Positions 10,343-18,149 of a stretch of 43,070 nt of DNA are shown here, piece by piece; the stretch's first letter is position 1, and the number at the start of each line of letters is the position of its first letter. Source of the stretch: Planctomycetota bacterium (GTDB lineage Bacteria; Planctomycetota; E44-bin39); contig SOJX01000029.1 in NCBI GenBank assembly GCA_004376375.1, positions 1-43,070 on the forward strand, read 5' to 3'. The notes under the pieces are model-generated. The model ran no database searches, was not told the DNA's origin, and was given only the letters and a program-made list of their open reading frames with translations. The position numbers and the translations under genes are program-made.

Positions 10343-11412
10343 AGTCTCTACCACTCAAACTCACCATCTTCATCATCCTCCTTTTCGCGCTGGTCATCAC
10401 GACCTGCCTGCTCTGGACGCCGGTGAGGATACGGTATTATACGGCGAAACTGAAGTCGGATAACCTGAAGGAACGTGTGGCGGGCATTGATTTTCTCCTT
10501 GCCAACGGCAAAGAAGGCATTGATGCCTTGGCCAAAAACCTACATGGTGGCCAAGATGCAGCGAAACTCATAGCGTTCTGTTGGAATGATATAAACATGG
10601 ATCTACTAGGGGAGTTCCCACCGAGTGAAAGAGGTTGGTATGCTGGTAAGGCTTGGCATCTCTGGCATCCAATTCACGAAGCGTCTGCAAGAGGTTTAAT
10701 CGATACTGCTTCGCTGCTTGTAGATAAGGGGGCAAGGCTGGATATTGATGGTTCAAGAAATCCATATGATCATGGAAAATATTGGCCATCCGGCAAACCG
10801 CTTCATATTGCAGCAAAAACCGGGAATACTCGCATGGTTCTACTCTTAATTAATAAAGGGGCTGACGTGAATGCGCCCGACCGAACAGGTAATTGGACTG
10901 CGCTTCATATCGCAGCACAGTTCGGCCATTATAACGTTGCAAAACTTCTTATTAAAAATGGCGCAGCCCTCGATGCGGAATACTTCCACGGGAAAACGTC
11001 AATAGAATACATGGGGGATCATCCGCCCAGTACTCCGCTTGCAGAAGCAGTGAAGTGTTGGGATTATAAGGAAAGAGCCCCTGATTATTGTCGGAATTAT
11101 ATTGAAGATGGAGAACAACATATAAGAGTTGCAAAACTGTTGTTAGAAAACGGCGCATCCATAAATCATACTGATACTCACGGCCAATCAATCCTACAAC
11201 AAGCAATCTATGCAGATTGTCCATTAGTAGTAATACGTTTCCTGGTTGATAGTGGCGCAGATATATTTATACGAGATAAAAAATACGGTTTAACTGCCAT
11301 GGATATTGCATTGAACAAAAGAATAAAAGAGAATCATAACGAAATTGTCTCCCTCCTCCGCGCGCACGGCGGCAAGACGGGGGAGGAGTTGAAAAAAGAG
11401 GCCGGGGAATAA
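10339..11412 (+). CDS. Ankyrin-repeat protein with N-terminal membrane anchor
   Basis: The protein has 357 residues. It begins with one membrane helix in the MKSLPLKLTIFIILLFALVI form shared with two neighbouring genes. A short helical linker follows (KLKSDNLKERVAGIDFLLANG). About six ankyrin repeats then span residues 100-345, for example ALHIAAQFGHYNVAKLL and GASINHTDTHGQSIL. The tail LLRAHGGKTGEELKKE resembles that of the ankyrin protein at 1926-2846. It overlaps the upstream lipoprotein gene by four bases, so the pair may act together, with ankyrin repeats binding a partner protein. The coding region is AT-rich. Function is unknown. Confidence 0.8.
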   Translation: MKSLPLKLTIFIILLFALVITTCLLWTPVRIRYYTAKLKSDNLKERVAGIDFLLANGKEGIDALAKNLHGGQDAAKLIAFCWNDINMDLLGEFPPSERGWYAGKAWHLWHPIHEASARGLIDTASLLVDKGARLDIDGSRNPYDHGKYWPSGKPLHIAAKTGNTRMVLLLINKGADVNAPDRTGNWTALHIAAQFGHYNVAKLLIKNGAALDAEYFHGKTSIEYMGDHPPSTPLAEAVKCWDYKERAPDYCRNYIEDGEQHIRVAKLLLENGASINHTDTHGQSILQQAIYADCPLVVIRFLVDSGADIFIRDKKYGLTAMDIALNKRIKENHNEIVSLLRAHGGKTGEELKKEAGE

Positions 11413-11442
11413 TTCCATATTGCCCGGTACGGGCAGGACAGA

Positions 11443-11633
11443 GTAGCCTGGGGTGGAGCGAAGAGCCTGAAAGGCTCGCAGCGGAACCCCAGGAAAGGAT
11501 GTTATTATAATATCACCGGCCCTGAAAGGGCCGGACAATTCGCGTGATATGTCTTGCCCATTCAGGGCAAGGGAATTTTTCCGGTGATCTTACCTGGGGT
11601 TCCGCGGCCTGCGGCCGCTTCACCCCAGGCTAC
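11443..11633. repeat. Head-to-head pair of CCTGGGGT palindromic units with inner hairpins
   Basis: Unit 1 (11443-11493) starts GTAGCCTGGGGTGGAGCG and ends CGGAACCCCAGG, enclosing the hairpin GAGCC-tgaaa-GGCTC. Unit 2 (about 11593-11633) is the same element in reverse orientation. Between them lie CACCGG (about 11514), the hairpin GGCCCTGAAAGGGCC, the hairpin CTTGCCC-attca-GGGCAAG and CCGGTG (about 11581). The nested pairing suggests a mobile REP-type element or a structured RNA. Confidence 0.7.
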
Positions 11634-11689
11634 CTTGTTTCGCCGCTCCGCGGCGCAAAGACGGGAAAGGAGCTGCGTAACGAGTCTAG

Positions 11690-11855
11690 TGTCAAGAGTC
11701 CAGCGTCAAAGAAGAAAAGAAATGAATTCGACAATCGAAAATCGTAAATCGAAAATTGATATGACTCGGTACTCGTTTCTCGTTTCTCGTTTCTTGGTAC
11801 TCGGTACTCGATACTCGGTACTTCTTCCAATTTTCATCCTTCATACTTCATAATT
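11690..11855. repeat. Heptad tracts: AATCGAA, CTCGTTT, ACTCGGT, TTCATCC
   Basis: Successive short-word tracts are present: AATCGAA/AATCGTA (11728-11760), mixed ACTCGGT and CTCGTTT words (about 11764-11828) and TTCATCC/TTCATAC (about 11832-11852). These are the word families of the gaps at 2847, 16341, 17229, 18284 and 24744. Confidence 0.65.
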
Positions 11856-12018
11856 TCTTCTTATTCCCTTATTAAATTACCGCGCAATTACAATTCCGTG
11901 ACATAAACACGGTATAATTGTGCGGAAGAAGTGAAATGAATCCTGCCGCTTTTCATGCAGGAAAAACCGCTTTTTCCCGCCAGAATTCGCCGAAAAACAC
12001 GTCCTAATAATGCCGGGC

Positions 12019-12036
12019 ATTACAATATATTGTAAT
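12019..12036. promoter_or_regulatory. Perfect 18-base palindrome upstream of the ARPP-1-like gene
   Basis: The arm ATTACAATA and its exact complement form an AT-only-core palindrome about 40 bases before the start at 12077. Size and position suit a dimeric regulator's operator. No matching regulator gene is visible nearby. Confidence 0.4.
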
Positions 12037-12076
12037 TGAAAAAGCCGAAGTGTGCTGTGAAAACTGGAGGTGAATG

Positions 12077-13387
12077 ATGCCCGCCCTGAGAACTTATTTC
12101 TTCTCCCCCCGCCTGGCTATCCTGCTTGCCATAATGCTTGCCGGAGTTCTTACACTCGGGCCGACCTTCGCGGACGGCGACAAGAAAAAGGAATCGGACT
12201 CGAAGGTAAAAAAGAAAAGCAGGTTCCGGACGCGGCCCGCCGACAGCCCGGAACCCAAAAAGAGAACCTGGTCCGACGGCGACAGGAAGCTGGAAGTAGG
12301 CAAAGGCATAGCGGCGGTGGGATCCAGCCTCAAGGTGTTTCCCATCTACGAGAGCGGCGGCCCCCGGACGCACGCGTACGAAATAATCAGCCTCGCCGAG
12401 GCTATGGCGACCGGGAAGTTCAAGGTGGAGGAAAAAGGCTCCGTGGGCGAAGTCGAGGTCATCAACAACACGGGGAAGTACGTAACCATCCTGAGCGGCG
12501 AAATGATTTTCGGCGGCAGACAGGACCGTATAGTCGCGTACGACAGGCTTATCCCGCCGAGGAAGGACGAAAAGGTCACGGTGAAAGTTTTCTGCGTGGA
12601 AGCCGGACGCTGGAGCAGCGGCGATGCGCCGGGAAAGAAAAGCGGCGATTTCTCCTGTGGCAGAAGCAGAAGAAACCTTTCCTCGAAATCCAAAAAACAC
12701 AGTCGGGACGTGTACGACAACCTCGTGAACCGGGGCCTTTCCCTCATCGCCTACTCGTCGAAGTACGCGCAGAAGGGCGGCGGGCAGAGCGGCATCTGGG
12801 ACAACGTCCGAAATGCGAATGCAAAGCTCGGTACCGTCAATTCCTCCTCCACCTACAGGAGGAACCTGACGAACGCGAGTATCCATGCGCGTGCCGTGGC
12901 GATGGTAAAACCGATCGCCGACAAGCTTGTCCCGGACAGGAAGGTTATCGGCTACGCATGCGCGATGAACGGCAAGGTGATGTATATGAACGTTTTCTGC
13001 AACCCCGACATGGCGGAACGATACAAGCGCCGCCTCCTGAAGTCGTATGCGCTCGAGATTATGATACGCGGTCAAAAGGGAGGCAGGGGCAGCGTGATCG
13101 AGAAGGACGTCGCCCGGTTCATGAATATAAAAGATGATGATGTCATTGTGGAAGAAGAAGAGGGTGCGAAAACCGTAACGGTAAGGAAATACGATCCGAT
13201 ACGGAAGCTTGTCGAGAGATGCTGGAATAAGCCTGTGGTAAAGGATTTCATCAAGAATAAGAAGAAGCCGGTCCAGTCTCCCCCCAAGGTGCGTACGACC
13301 ATCCGAGCGAACGCAGAAGTAATTATGTCTGAAGTTTCGATTGGAGGAATACCCGTTCACCAGGCTTACTACAGGTTGAATAAATAA
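12077..13387 (+). CDS. Secreted ARPP-1 (DUF6569)-like protein
   Basis: The protein has 436 residues from the ATG at 12077, which sits six bases after GGAGG (an ATG at 12074 is also in frame). A signal peptide ends near FADG, and a lysine-rich linker follows. The core (about 75-310) has the signature of the ARPP-1/DUF6569 family as I remember it: LKVFPIYES, then LAEAMATGKFKVEEKG, then LSGEMIFGGRQDRIVAYD, then VKVFCVEAGRW. This family has no established biochemical role. After about residue 320 the sequence is family-specific and charged (VEEEEGAKTV). It may be controlled through the 12019-12036 palindrome. The family match is from memory of the motif, not a search. Confidence 0.65.
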   Translation: MPALRTYFFSPRLAILLAIMLAGVLTLGPTFADGDKKKESDSKVKKKSRFRTRPADSPEPKKRTWSDGDRKLEVGKGIAAVGSSLKVFPIYESGGPRTHAYEIISLAEAMATGKFKVEEKGSVGEVEVINNTGKYVTILSGEMIFGGRQDRIVAYDRLIPPRKDEKVTVKVFCVEAGRWSSGDAPGKKSGDFSCGRSRRNLSSKSKKHSRDVYDNLVNRGLSLIAYSSKYAQKGGGQSGIWDNVRNANAKLGTVNSSSTYRRNLTNASIHARAVAMVKPIADKLVPDRKVIGYACAMNGKVMYMNVFCNPDMAERYKRRLLKSYALEIMIRGQKGGRGSVIEKDVARFMNIKDDDVIVEEEEGAKTVTVRKYDPIRKLVERCWNKPVVKDFIKNKKKPVQSPPKVRTTIRANAEVIMSEVSIGGIPVHQAYYRLNK

Positions 13388-13403
13388 ATGGATGCGGTAC
13401 AGA

Positions 13404-13431
13404 CAGGGGCACGGCGCGCGCCGTGCCCCTG
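13404..13431. repeat. Perfect 28-base GGGGCACGGC palindrome
   Basis: Self-complementary over its whole length (CAGGGGCACGGCGC and its complement). It follows the ARPP-1-like stop by 16 bases and resembles the palindrome inside the gene at 3880-3909 in its GGGGC and GCCCC ends. Confidence 0.75.
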
Positions 13432-13455
13432 CAATTCCCGCGGCAAAGCAAACGC

Positions 13456-13477
13456 GGCGAGCAAGCTCGCCCGCTAA
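13456..13477 (-). repeat. REP-like palindrome, TTAGC family
   Basis: GGCGAGC, AA, GCTCGCC, followed by CGCTAAA. It has the same architecture as 2886-2908. Confidence 0.6.
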
Positions 13478-13483
13478 ACAAAG

Positions 13484-13610
13484 AAGTGGATAAGGAAATA
13501 AGTTGATAAGGTAATAAGTAAAAACTTATTCCCTTTTCCCCTTATTCCCCTCTTCCTCTTTTCCTTATCCCTTATCCCGTATCCCGTATCCCTTATCCCG
13601 TCCCCCGCGA
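13484..13610. repeat. GATAAGG / TTATCCC inverted word tracts
   Basis: GGATAAGGAAATAAG-type words (about 13488-13520) face ACTTATTCCC and then TTATCCC/GTATCCC heptads (about 13524-13605). The two halves are approximate reverse complements and could pair. The first half is closely repeated at 18146-18180. Confidence 0.65.
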
Positions 13611-13696
13611 AAATTAGATTGACTTTCCACCGCGTTTTCTGGAAAATAGCCGGTCCAATGGATTCGAAGCGCAATTAGTCCACGCGCGGGGGAAAC

Positions 13697-15061
13697 GTGG
13701 AAGAACTCACACCGCGGGAAATCGTCAAAGAACTCGACAAGTACATCGTCTCGCAGAACGACGCGAAGCGCGCCGTCGCAATCGCCATCCGCAACCGGTG
13801 GCGCCGGCAGCAGCTTCCCGAGGACATGCGCGACGAGGTCGCCCCCAAGAACATCATCCTCATGGGCCCGACCGGCATCGGGAAGACCGAGATCGCCCGC
13901 CGGATATCCAACCTCATCCGCGCGCCCTTTATCAAGGTCGAAGCCTCCAAGTTCACCGAGATCGGGTACGTCGGCCGCGACGTCGAGAGCATGGTCCGCG
14001 ACCTCGTCGAGCACTCCGTGAACATGCTGCGCATGGAGGAGATGGCCGCGGTCAAGGACGAAGCGAAGCGCCGTGCCGAGGACCGCCTCATCGACCTGCT
14101 CCTCCCCCCGCCCGAGGCAGGCGCGGAAGAGGAGGAGCGGGAGAAACACAAGCGCAACCGCGAAAAGATGAGAGAGCGGCTCCGCGCCGGCAAGCTCGAC
14201 GATAAAAAAGTCGAGATGACGATAGAGTCGCCCTCGACGCCGATGATGCAGGTCTTCTCAGCCGCCGGGATCGAGTCGGTCGGGTTCGAAAACCTGTTCG
14301 AGAAGCTCGCGCCCAAAAACGTCGAGGAAAAAAATATCCCCGTGAAGGATGCGCGGAAGTTCCTCGTCCACCAGGAATCCGAAAAACTTATCGACCATGA
14401 AAAAATCAAGCGCGAAGCGCTGAGCCGCGCCGAGCAGTCGGGCATAATCTTCCTCGACGAGCTCGACAAGATAGCCTCCCGCGGCTCATACCAGCACGGC
14501 CCGGACGTCGCGGGCGAAGGCGTGCAGCGCGACCTCCTGCCCGTGGTCGAGGGCTCGACCGTCGCCACGCGCCACGGCACGATTAAGACCGACCACGTGC
14601 TCTTTATCGGCGCGGGCGCGTTCCACATAACCCGGCCGCAGGACCTTATCCCGGAGCTTCAGGGCCGCTTCCCGATTCGCGTGAGGCTGAAGCCGCTCGA
14701 CGCGGACGACTTCGTCCGAATCCTGACCGAGCCGAAGAACGCGCTGACGAAACAGTATACCGCGCTGCTCGCGACGGAAAATGTAAAGGTCAAATTCACG
14801 AAAGACGCGATTGAGGAAATCGCCCGCGCGGCGAAGGAAGTGAACGACTCGATACAGGACATAGGCGCGAGGCGGCTCTTCACGATCCTCGAAAAACTGC
14901 TCGAGGACCTTCTCTTCGAATCGCCGGAGATGGAGGGCGTAACGACGAAAATCGACCTCCCGTTCGTGAAGCAGAAGCTGAAGCACATACTCGCGGACGA
15001 GGAAATCTCCCGCCCCATCGGCTTCGTCGCCGGTAAAAACAAGGCGAAGCAAAAGAAATAA
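13697..15061 (+). CDS. hslU: HslU, ATPase subunit of the HslUV protease
   Basis: The protein has 454 residues and is an AAA+ unfoldase that in the known complex feeds proteins to the HslV peptidase. The start is GTG at 13697 behind GGGGGAAA. Visible motifs are Walker A GPTGIGKT (57-64), the pore loop GYVGRD (90-95), the inserted I-domain (about 110-240) with charged helices, Walker B IIFLDELDK (Asp254, Glu255) and the C-terminal sensor region ending KQKLKHILADEEISR. Canonical HslU proteins end a few residues after the equivalent of this point, in a hydrophobic tail that docks into HslV. Here the end is PIGFVAGKNKAKQKK instead. hslV, normally just upstream, is absent. The repeat tract GGGATAA begins at the stop codon. 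Confidence 0.93.
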   Translation: MEELTPREIVKELDKYIVSQNDAKRAVAIAIRNRWRRQQLPEDMRDEVAPKNIILMGPTGIGKTEIARRISNLIRAPFIKVEASKFTEIGYVGRDVESMVRDLVEHSVNMLRMEEMAAVKDEAKRRAEDRLIDLLLPPPEAGAEEEEREKHKRNREKMRERLRAGKLDDKKVEMTIESPSTPMMQVFSAAGIESVGFENLFEKLAPKNVEEKNIPVKDARKFLVHQESEKLIDHEKIKREALSRAEQSGIIFLDELDKIASRGSYQHGPDVAGEGVQRDLLPVVEGSTVATRHGTIKTDHVLFIGAGAFHITRPQDLIPELQGRFPIRVRLKPLDADDFVRILTEPKNALTKQYTALLATENVKVKFTKDAIEEIARAAKEVNDSIQDIGARRLFTILEKLLEDLLFESPEMEGVTTKIDLPFVKQKLKHILADEEISRPIGFVAGKNKAKQKK

Positions 15062-15112
15062 GGGATACGGGATAAGGGATAGGGGATAAGGGAACAAGGG
15101 AATAAAAAACAA
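15058..15112. repeat. GGGATAA heptad tract after hslU
   Basis: GGGATAC, GGGATAA, GGGATAG, GGGATAA, GGGAACA, GGGAATA words begin at the hslU stop. It has the same family and same position relative to a stop as at 9590. Confidence 0.7.
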
Positions 15113-15122
15113 ATAATATATT

Positions 15123-15147
15123 TAGCGGCGCCGCTTGCGGCGCGTTA
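15123..15147 (+). repeat. REP-like palindrome, TTAGC family
   Basis: TTAGCG followed by GCGCCGC, TT, GCGGCGC, then GTTAA. The 7-base stem and TT loop are identical to the copy at 17199-17221. Confidence 0.65.
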
Positions 15148-15205
15148 ATTATAAATCAACTCGGCAATCGCAAAGGGGTCGAACGTCATTCGGACTGTGG
15201 AATTA

Positions 15206-15247
15206 ATGAAATCCGCAATCCGAAATCAGCAATCCGAAATCGAAGGA
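15206..15247. repeat. AATCCGA heptads
   Basis: AATCCGC, AATCCGA, AATCAGC, AATCCGA and AATCGAA words run into the ribosome-binding region of the kinase gene. The same words recur at 18868-18900. Confidence 0.6.
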
Positions 15248-15258
15248 AAGGGCGAAAC

Positions 15259-16233
15259 GTGGAACTCATTGAAGACACCAACAAGTTCCGTCTGGTCCGC
15301 AAACTGGCCGAAGGCGGCATGGGCGCGGTATACGAGGCGCACCAGCTGGGCGCGGAAGGGTTCGAGAAAACGGTCGCGCTCAAGACGATTCTCGAGGAAT
15401 ACACGCAGAACACGGAATTCGTCGAGATGTTCATCGGCGAGGCGAAGCTGGTCGCCGACCTCGTGCACCAGTACATCGTCCAGATTTACCAGCTCGGTAA
15501 AATCGGCGCGATATACTACATCGCCATGGAGTTCATAAACGGCGTCGACCTCGGCGACCTCATCGACCGCCACAAGGCGATGGAAAAGAGGATCCCGGTC
15601 GAGCTCGCCGTCTATATAATCTCACGCGCCTGCCGCGGCCTCGAGTACGCGCACAGGAAAACCGACATGGACGGCAACCTGCTCGGCGTCGTGCACCGCG
15701 ACATGAGCCCCGGCAATATAATGGTAACGTACGAGGGCGTCGTAAAGGTCACCGATTTCGGAATCGCCAAGGCCAAGAACATCATGCTCGACCAGGAGGG
15801 CGAAGTCCTGCTCGGCAAGGTGCACTACATGTCGCCCGAGCAGGCCCGCTTCGAGAACACCGACGGCCGGAGCGACATCTTTTCGCTCGGCGTCGTCTTC
15901 TACGAGCTCCTGACCACCGAGCCGCTCGTGCAGGCCGAGAGCACGATCGCCACGCTCCAGCAGGTCGCCGATTTCCACATTCCGCCCATCCGCGAAAAGA
16001 TTCCCGACATCCCGGACGAGGTCGAGGCGATCCTGAGCATGGCGCTCAACAAAGACAGGGAAAAACGCTACCAGTCGATGGGCGACATGGCGCACGACAT
16101 GGAATACTTCATGTACAACAAGGGACTCGGCCCGATGCAGGTCGACATCGAGCATTTCCTGAAGAAAATCTACCCCAACTCGACCGGGTTCGCGCCGACG
16201 CAGGAAGGCAAAAAGAAGACGGTCGCATTTTAA
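15259..16233 (+). CDS. Cytoplasmic Ser/Thr protein kinase
   Basis: The protein has 324 residues. The start is GTG at 15259 after GGAAAGGGCG. The kinase domain covers about 8-290: glycine loop KLAEGGMGAVY, VALK, catalytic HRDMSPGN (His146), DFGIAKAKN, a GKVHYMSPEQ activation segment, and a DxxSLGVVFYE helix. The Lys usually found two residues after the catalytic Asp is Ser here (HRDMSPGN). This is a known variant in bacterial kinases of myxobacterial and planctomycete type, and they are generally thought active. There is no membrane helix or sensor domain, unlike the kinase at 77-1894. The short tail (FAPTQEGKKKTVAF) may carry a regulatory Thr. Partners are unknown. Confidence 0.85.
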   Translation: MELIEDTNKFRLVRKLAEGGMGAVYEAHQLGAEGFEKTVALKTILEEYTQNTEFVEMFIGEAKLVADLVHQYIVQIYQLGKIGAIYYIAMEFINGVDLGDLIDRHKAMEKRIPVELAVYIISRACRGLEYAHRKTDMDGNLLGVVHRDMSPGNIMVTYEGVVKVTDFGIAKAKNIMLDQEGEVLLGKVHYMSPEQARFENTDGRSDIFSLGVVFYELLTTEPLVQAESTIATLQQVADFHIPPIREKIPDIPDEVEAILSMALNKDREKRYQSMGDMAHDMEYFMYNKGLGPMQVDIEHFLKKIYPNSTGFAPTQEGKKKTVAF

Positions 16234-16241
16234 AGCGGAAG

Positions 16242-16263
16242 CACCACGCCGGAAGGCGTGGTG
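16242..16263. repeat. Perfect 9-base-pair hairpin with GGAA loop after the kinase gene
   Basis: CACCACGCC, loop GGAA, GGCGTGGTG begins eight bases after the stop. The loop is of the stable GNRA class. No U-run follows, so it is not a classic intrinsic terminator. It may protect or end the mRNA, or be another REP unit. Confidence 0.5.
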
Positions 16264-16304
16264 ACCGAACGGCGGACGCCGCGCGTCGCCCGTTTAAATT
16301 GTAA

Positions 16305-16325
16305 GGGCGGGTTCATAACCCGCCC
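16305..16325. repeat. GGGCGGGTT hairpin repeat
   Basis: GGGCGGGTT, loop CAT, AACCCGCCC forms a perfect 9-base-pair stem, preceded by TTGTAA. It resembles the TGTAGGGGC palindromes at 3880 and 13404 in its outer part. Confidence 0.55.
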
Positions 16326-16340
16326 ATAACTTATTCCTTT

Positions 16341-16396
16341 ACTCGGTACTCGGTACTCGGTACTTGGTACTTCTTCCCCCGTATCCCTTATCCCCT
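16341..16396. repeat. ACTCGGT heptads then GTATCCC/TTATCCC
   Basis: Three ACTCGGT copies, then ACTTGGT and ACTTCTTCC, then GTATCCC and TTATCCC lie between two convergent stop codons. The first run is repeated at 17229-17267. Confidence 0.65.
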
Positions 16397-16400
16397 AATT

Positions 16401-16976
16401 CTATCTTGACCCGAAATTCTGCGTCCAGTGCGTGCCGCAGCCGTTGCAGAGGCCGACGCCGATATGCGTATACCCGCCGTTGAGAATGTTCGCCCTGTGG
16501 CCCGACGAGTTCATCCACCCGTTCATGACCTGTGCCGGCGATGTCTGACCCATCGCGATGTTCTCGGCAAGGCCGCCGTAAGGGCTGGGAACGATGGATT
16601 GGAACGTGTAGCTGCCCGCGTGTCCGAGCCGGCCGCGGTCGGAGGGCCCTTCTCCGTCGGGGTTGGTGTGGTCGAAAAACCCGCGGTCGCACATATCGTT
16701 CGAGTGTGCTTTCGCGCATGCGTGAAGCCCGTCGCACCACGCCAGCGGACCGACGCCAGCGGTCGCGCGCTCGTCGTTGACCATATTAAATACGTCCTGC
16801 TCGTACTGGGCCGCATCCGCCGGATTCGAGCCGGGGTCATAGCCGCCACCGCCGCCGCCACCGCCGCCGCCGCTGGAGCGGCTGCCGGAGCTCTTGCCCG
16901 AGCTGCAGCCCGGGAAGGTCATCAGGGCGAACGCGGCGACAAACATTACTATAACAGCATATCTGGTCAGCTTCAT
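16401..16976 (-). CDS. CAP-domain (SCP/TAPS) lipoprotein
   Basis: The protein has 191 residues. The signal peptide ends in FPGC (Cys24), so lipid anchoring is likely. A serine-rich and then ten-glycine linker (about 26-45) leads to a CAP domain. CAP motifs are VNDERATAGVGPL, then AHSNDMCDRGFFDHTNPDGEGP, AENIAMG, GWMNSSGHRANIL and YTHIGVGL. The His residues (AHSND, SGHR) and acidic residues of the CAP cavity are present. Bacterial CAP proteins are secreted, and their activity is mostly unknown. Four or more cysteines may form disulfides, consistent with an extracytoplasmic place. It is convergent with the kinase gene. The Gly run is encoded by a GCC-rich simple repeat that may vary in length. 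Confidence 0.85.
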   Translation of the reverse strand: MKLTRYAVIVMFVAAFALMTFPGCSSGKSSGSRSSGGGGGGGGGGYDPGSNPADAAQYEQDVFNMVNDERATAGVGPLAWCDGLHACAKAHSNDMCDRGFFDHTNPDGEGPSDRGRLGHAGSYTFQSIVPSPYGGLAENIAMGQTSPAQVMNGWMNSSGHRANILNGGYTHIGVGLCNGCGTHWTQNFGSR

Positions 16977-17198
16977 GACAAAGCTCCTTACGAGGTTACC
17001 CTAGTCTATCCCCATGACTCCTACACCCCTAGTATAATTCATGGTTCCGCCAAAAGCACCCTTTTAGGCCAGAAAAAGATGAAACGGGCCATAAGGCATG
17101 AATTTGCAACGGGTTATATTTGGGGTTTTTTGCGCGAAAAAACGCGTTTCAGGCCCGATTTCACGCGATTTTTTTCCGTTATTCCAGTGTTCTTCCTG

Positions 17199-17221
17199 TT
17201 AGCCGCGCCGCTTGCGGCGCG
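17199..17221 (+). repeat. REP-like palindrome, TTAGC family
   Basis: TTAGCC, then GCGCCGC, TT, GCGGCGC. The stem is identical to 15123-15147. A T-run follows shortly after (GAGTTTTTTCC). Confidence 0.65.
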
Positions 17222-17228
17222 AGTTTTT

Positions 17229-17267
17229 TCCTCGTTACTCGGTACTCGGTACTTGGTACTTCTTCCC
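17229..17267. repeat. ACTCGGT heptads
   Basis: CTCGTT, ACTCGGT, ACTCGGT, ACTTGGT and ACTTCTTCCC match the run at 16341 nearly base for base. Confidence 0.65.
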
Positions 17268-17402
17268 ATGGCCGGAATCCAGGATTAATATATAAGGACA
17301 ACCGGATGGGATTTCCAATCAGCAAACACATATTGAATCCGCGCCGCCCGTCAGGTATAATCCGGCCCGGGAAACCCGGAACAAAATCACACGGAGGCAA
17401 AA

Positions 17403-18149
17403 TTGGCAAAACCGGTTATCGGAATCACGACCTCCACGCTCCTGGAACAGTGGCAGTCGCTTTGCGGCGGCGCCGCGGAGCTCAACATCCTGCCCCGCTA
17501 TTACACGCACTCGATAGAGAGCGCGGGCGGCATCCCGCTCGCGCTGCTGCACACGAAAGACCCGGAGCACGTGAAAGAACTTCTCGGGCGGATCGACGGC
17601 CTGCTGTTTGCCGGCGGCGCAGACCCGAACCCGCTCCGCTTCGGCGAGGAGCCGCACGCGGCCCTGGACACGATAGACATCACGCGCGACGCCTTCGAGT
17701 TCGAGATGGCGAAATGGGCGCTCGCGACGGAGATTCCGATTTTCAGCATCTGCCGCGGCGTCGAGGTTCTCGTCCTCGCCATCGGCGGGACAATCGTGCA
17801 GGACGTCGTCAGTCAGGCAGGCGCCACGCTCAAGCACAGCCAGGAGGCGACCGGGCTCATCGCCACCCATACGGTGAAGATAATGCCGGAGAGCAGGCTT
17901 GCGAAAATAATCGGCAGCACCACGACACGCGTGAACTCGTACCACCACCAGGCCGTGCGCACCATGCCGGAGGGCTACTCCATCACCGCGGTTTCGCCGG
18001 ACGGGATAAACGAGGCGTTTGAGTTCGACGGGGAGCGGTTCATACTCGGCGTGCAGTGGCACCCGGAAATGATTTACGACGAAGAGCCCGACGCCGCGAA
18101 ACTCTTCAAAGCCTTCGTCAACGCCGCCCGCGATTACGGTAATAAGTGA
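17403..18149 (+). CDS. Class I glutamine amidotransferase, gamma-glutamyl-GABA hydrolase type (peptidase C26)
   Basis: The protein has 248 residues. The start is TTG at 17403, five bases after GGAGG. The fold is class I amidotransferase-like: PVIGITTS at the N-terminus, GLLFAGGADPNP for the oxyanion region, nucleophile Cys117 in SICRGVEV, and His220/Glu222 in WHPE. The full catalytic triad is present. The family includes PuuD, which splits gamma-glutamyl-GABA in putrescine breakdown, but relatives act on other gamma-glutamyl compounds, and no other Puu genes lie nearby. It is probably a cytoplasmic hydrolase. It stands alone between repeat-filled gaps. Confidence 0.85.
   Translation: MAKPVIGITTSTLLEQWQSLCGGAAELNILPRYYTHSIESAGGIPLALLHTKDPEHVKELLGRIDGLLFAGGADPNPLRFGEEPHAALDTIDITRDAFEFEMAKWALATEIPIFSICRGVEVLVLAIGGTIVQDVVSQAGATLKHSQEATGLIATHTVKIMPESRLAKIIGSTTTRVNSYHHQAVRTMPEGYSITAVSPDGINEAFEFDGERFILGVQWHPEMIYDEEPDAAKLFKAFVNAARDYGNK

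Larger units (their letters stand above)
11413..12076. other. 664-base gap made of palindromes and heptad tracts
   Basis: No convincing gene lies here. The gap holds a large inverted pair of GC-rich palindromes (11443-11633), a GC-rich hairpin (about 11645-11656), heptad tracts (11690-11855), a possible promoter region with TATAAT at 11913-11918, and an 18-base palindrome (12019-12036). The TATAAT is flanked upstream by CCGTG, seven bases, and CACGG. No good -35 is seen at 17 bases. Confidence 0.6.
16977..17402. other. 426-base gap without a convincing gene
   Basis: The gap holds a REP-like palindrome (17199-17221), a heptad tract (17229-17267), a T-run and A-run flanked GCGCG segment near 17117-17140, and GGAATCCAGGATT near 17274-17286. 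That last word is shared with 18269-18281. The ribosome-binding site GGAGG (17393-17397) of the next gene ends it. Confidence 0.5.

Noticed and set aside
12020..13360. Minus-strand open frame of 446 residues opposite the ARPP-1-like gene
   Set aside because: It has no recognisable motif. The plus strand has a ribosome-binding site, signal peptide and family signature.
16845..16875. GCC-rich run considered as an intergenic repeat
   Set aside because: It codes the glycine linker of the CAP lipoprotein and keeps the frame, so it is a coding simple repeat.
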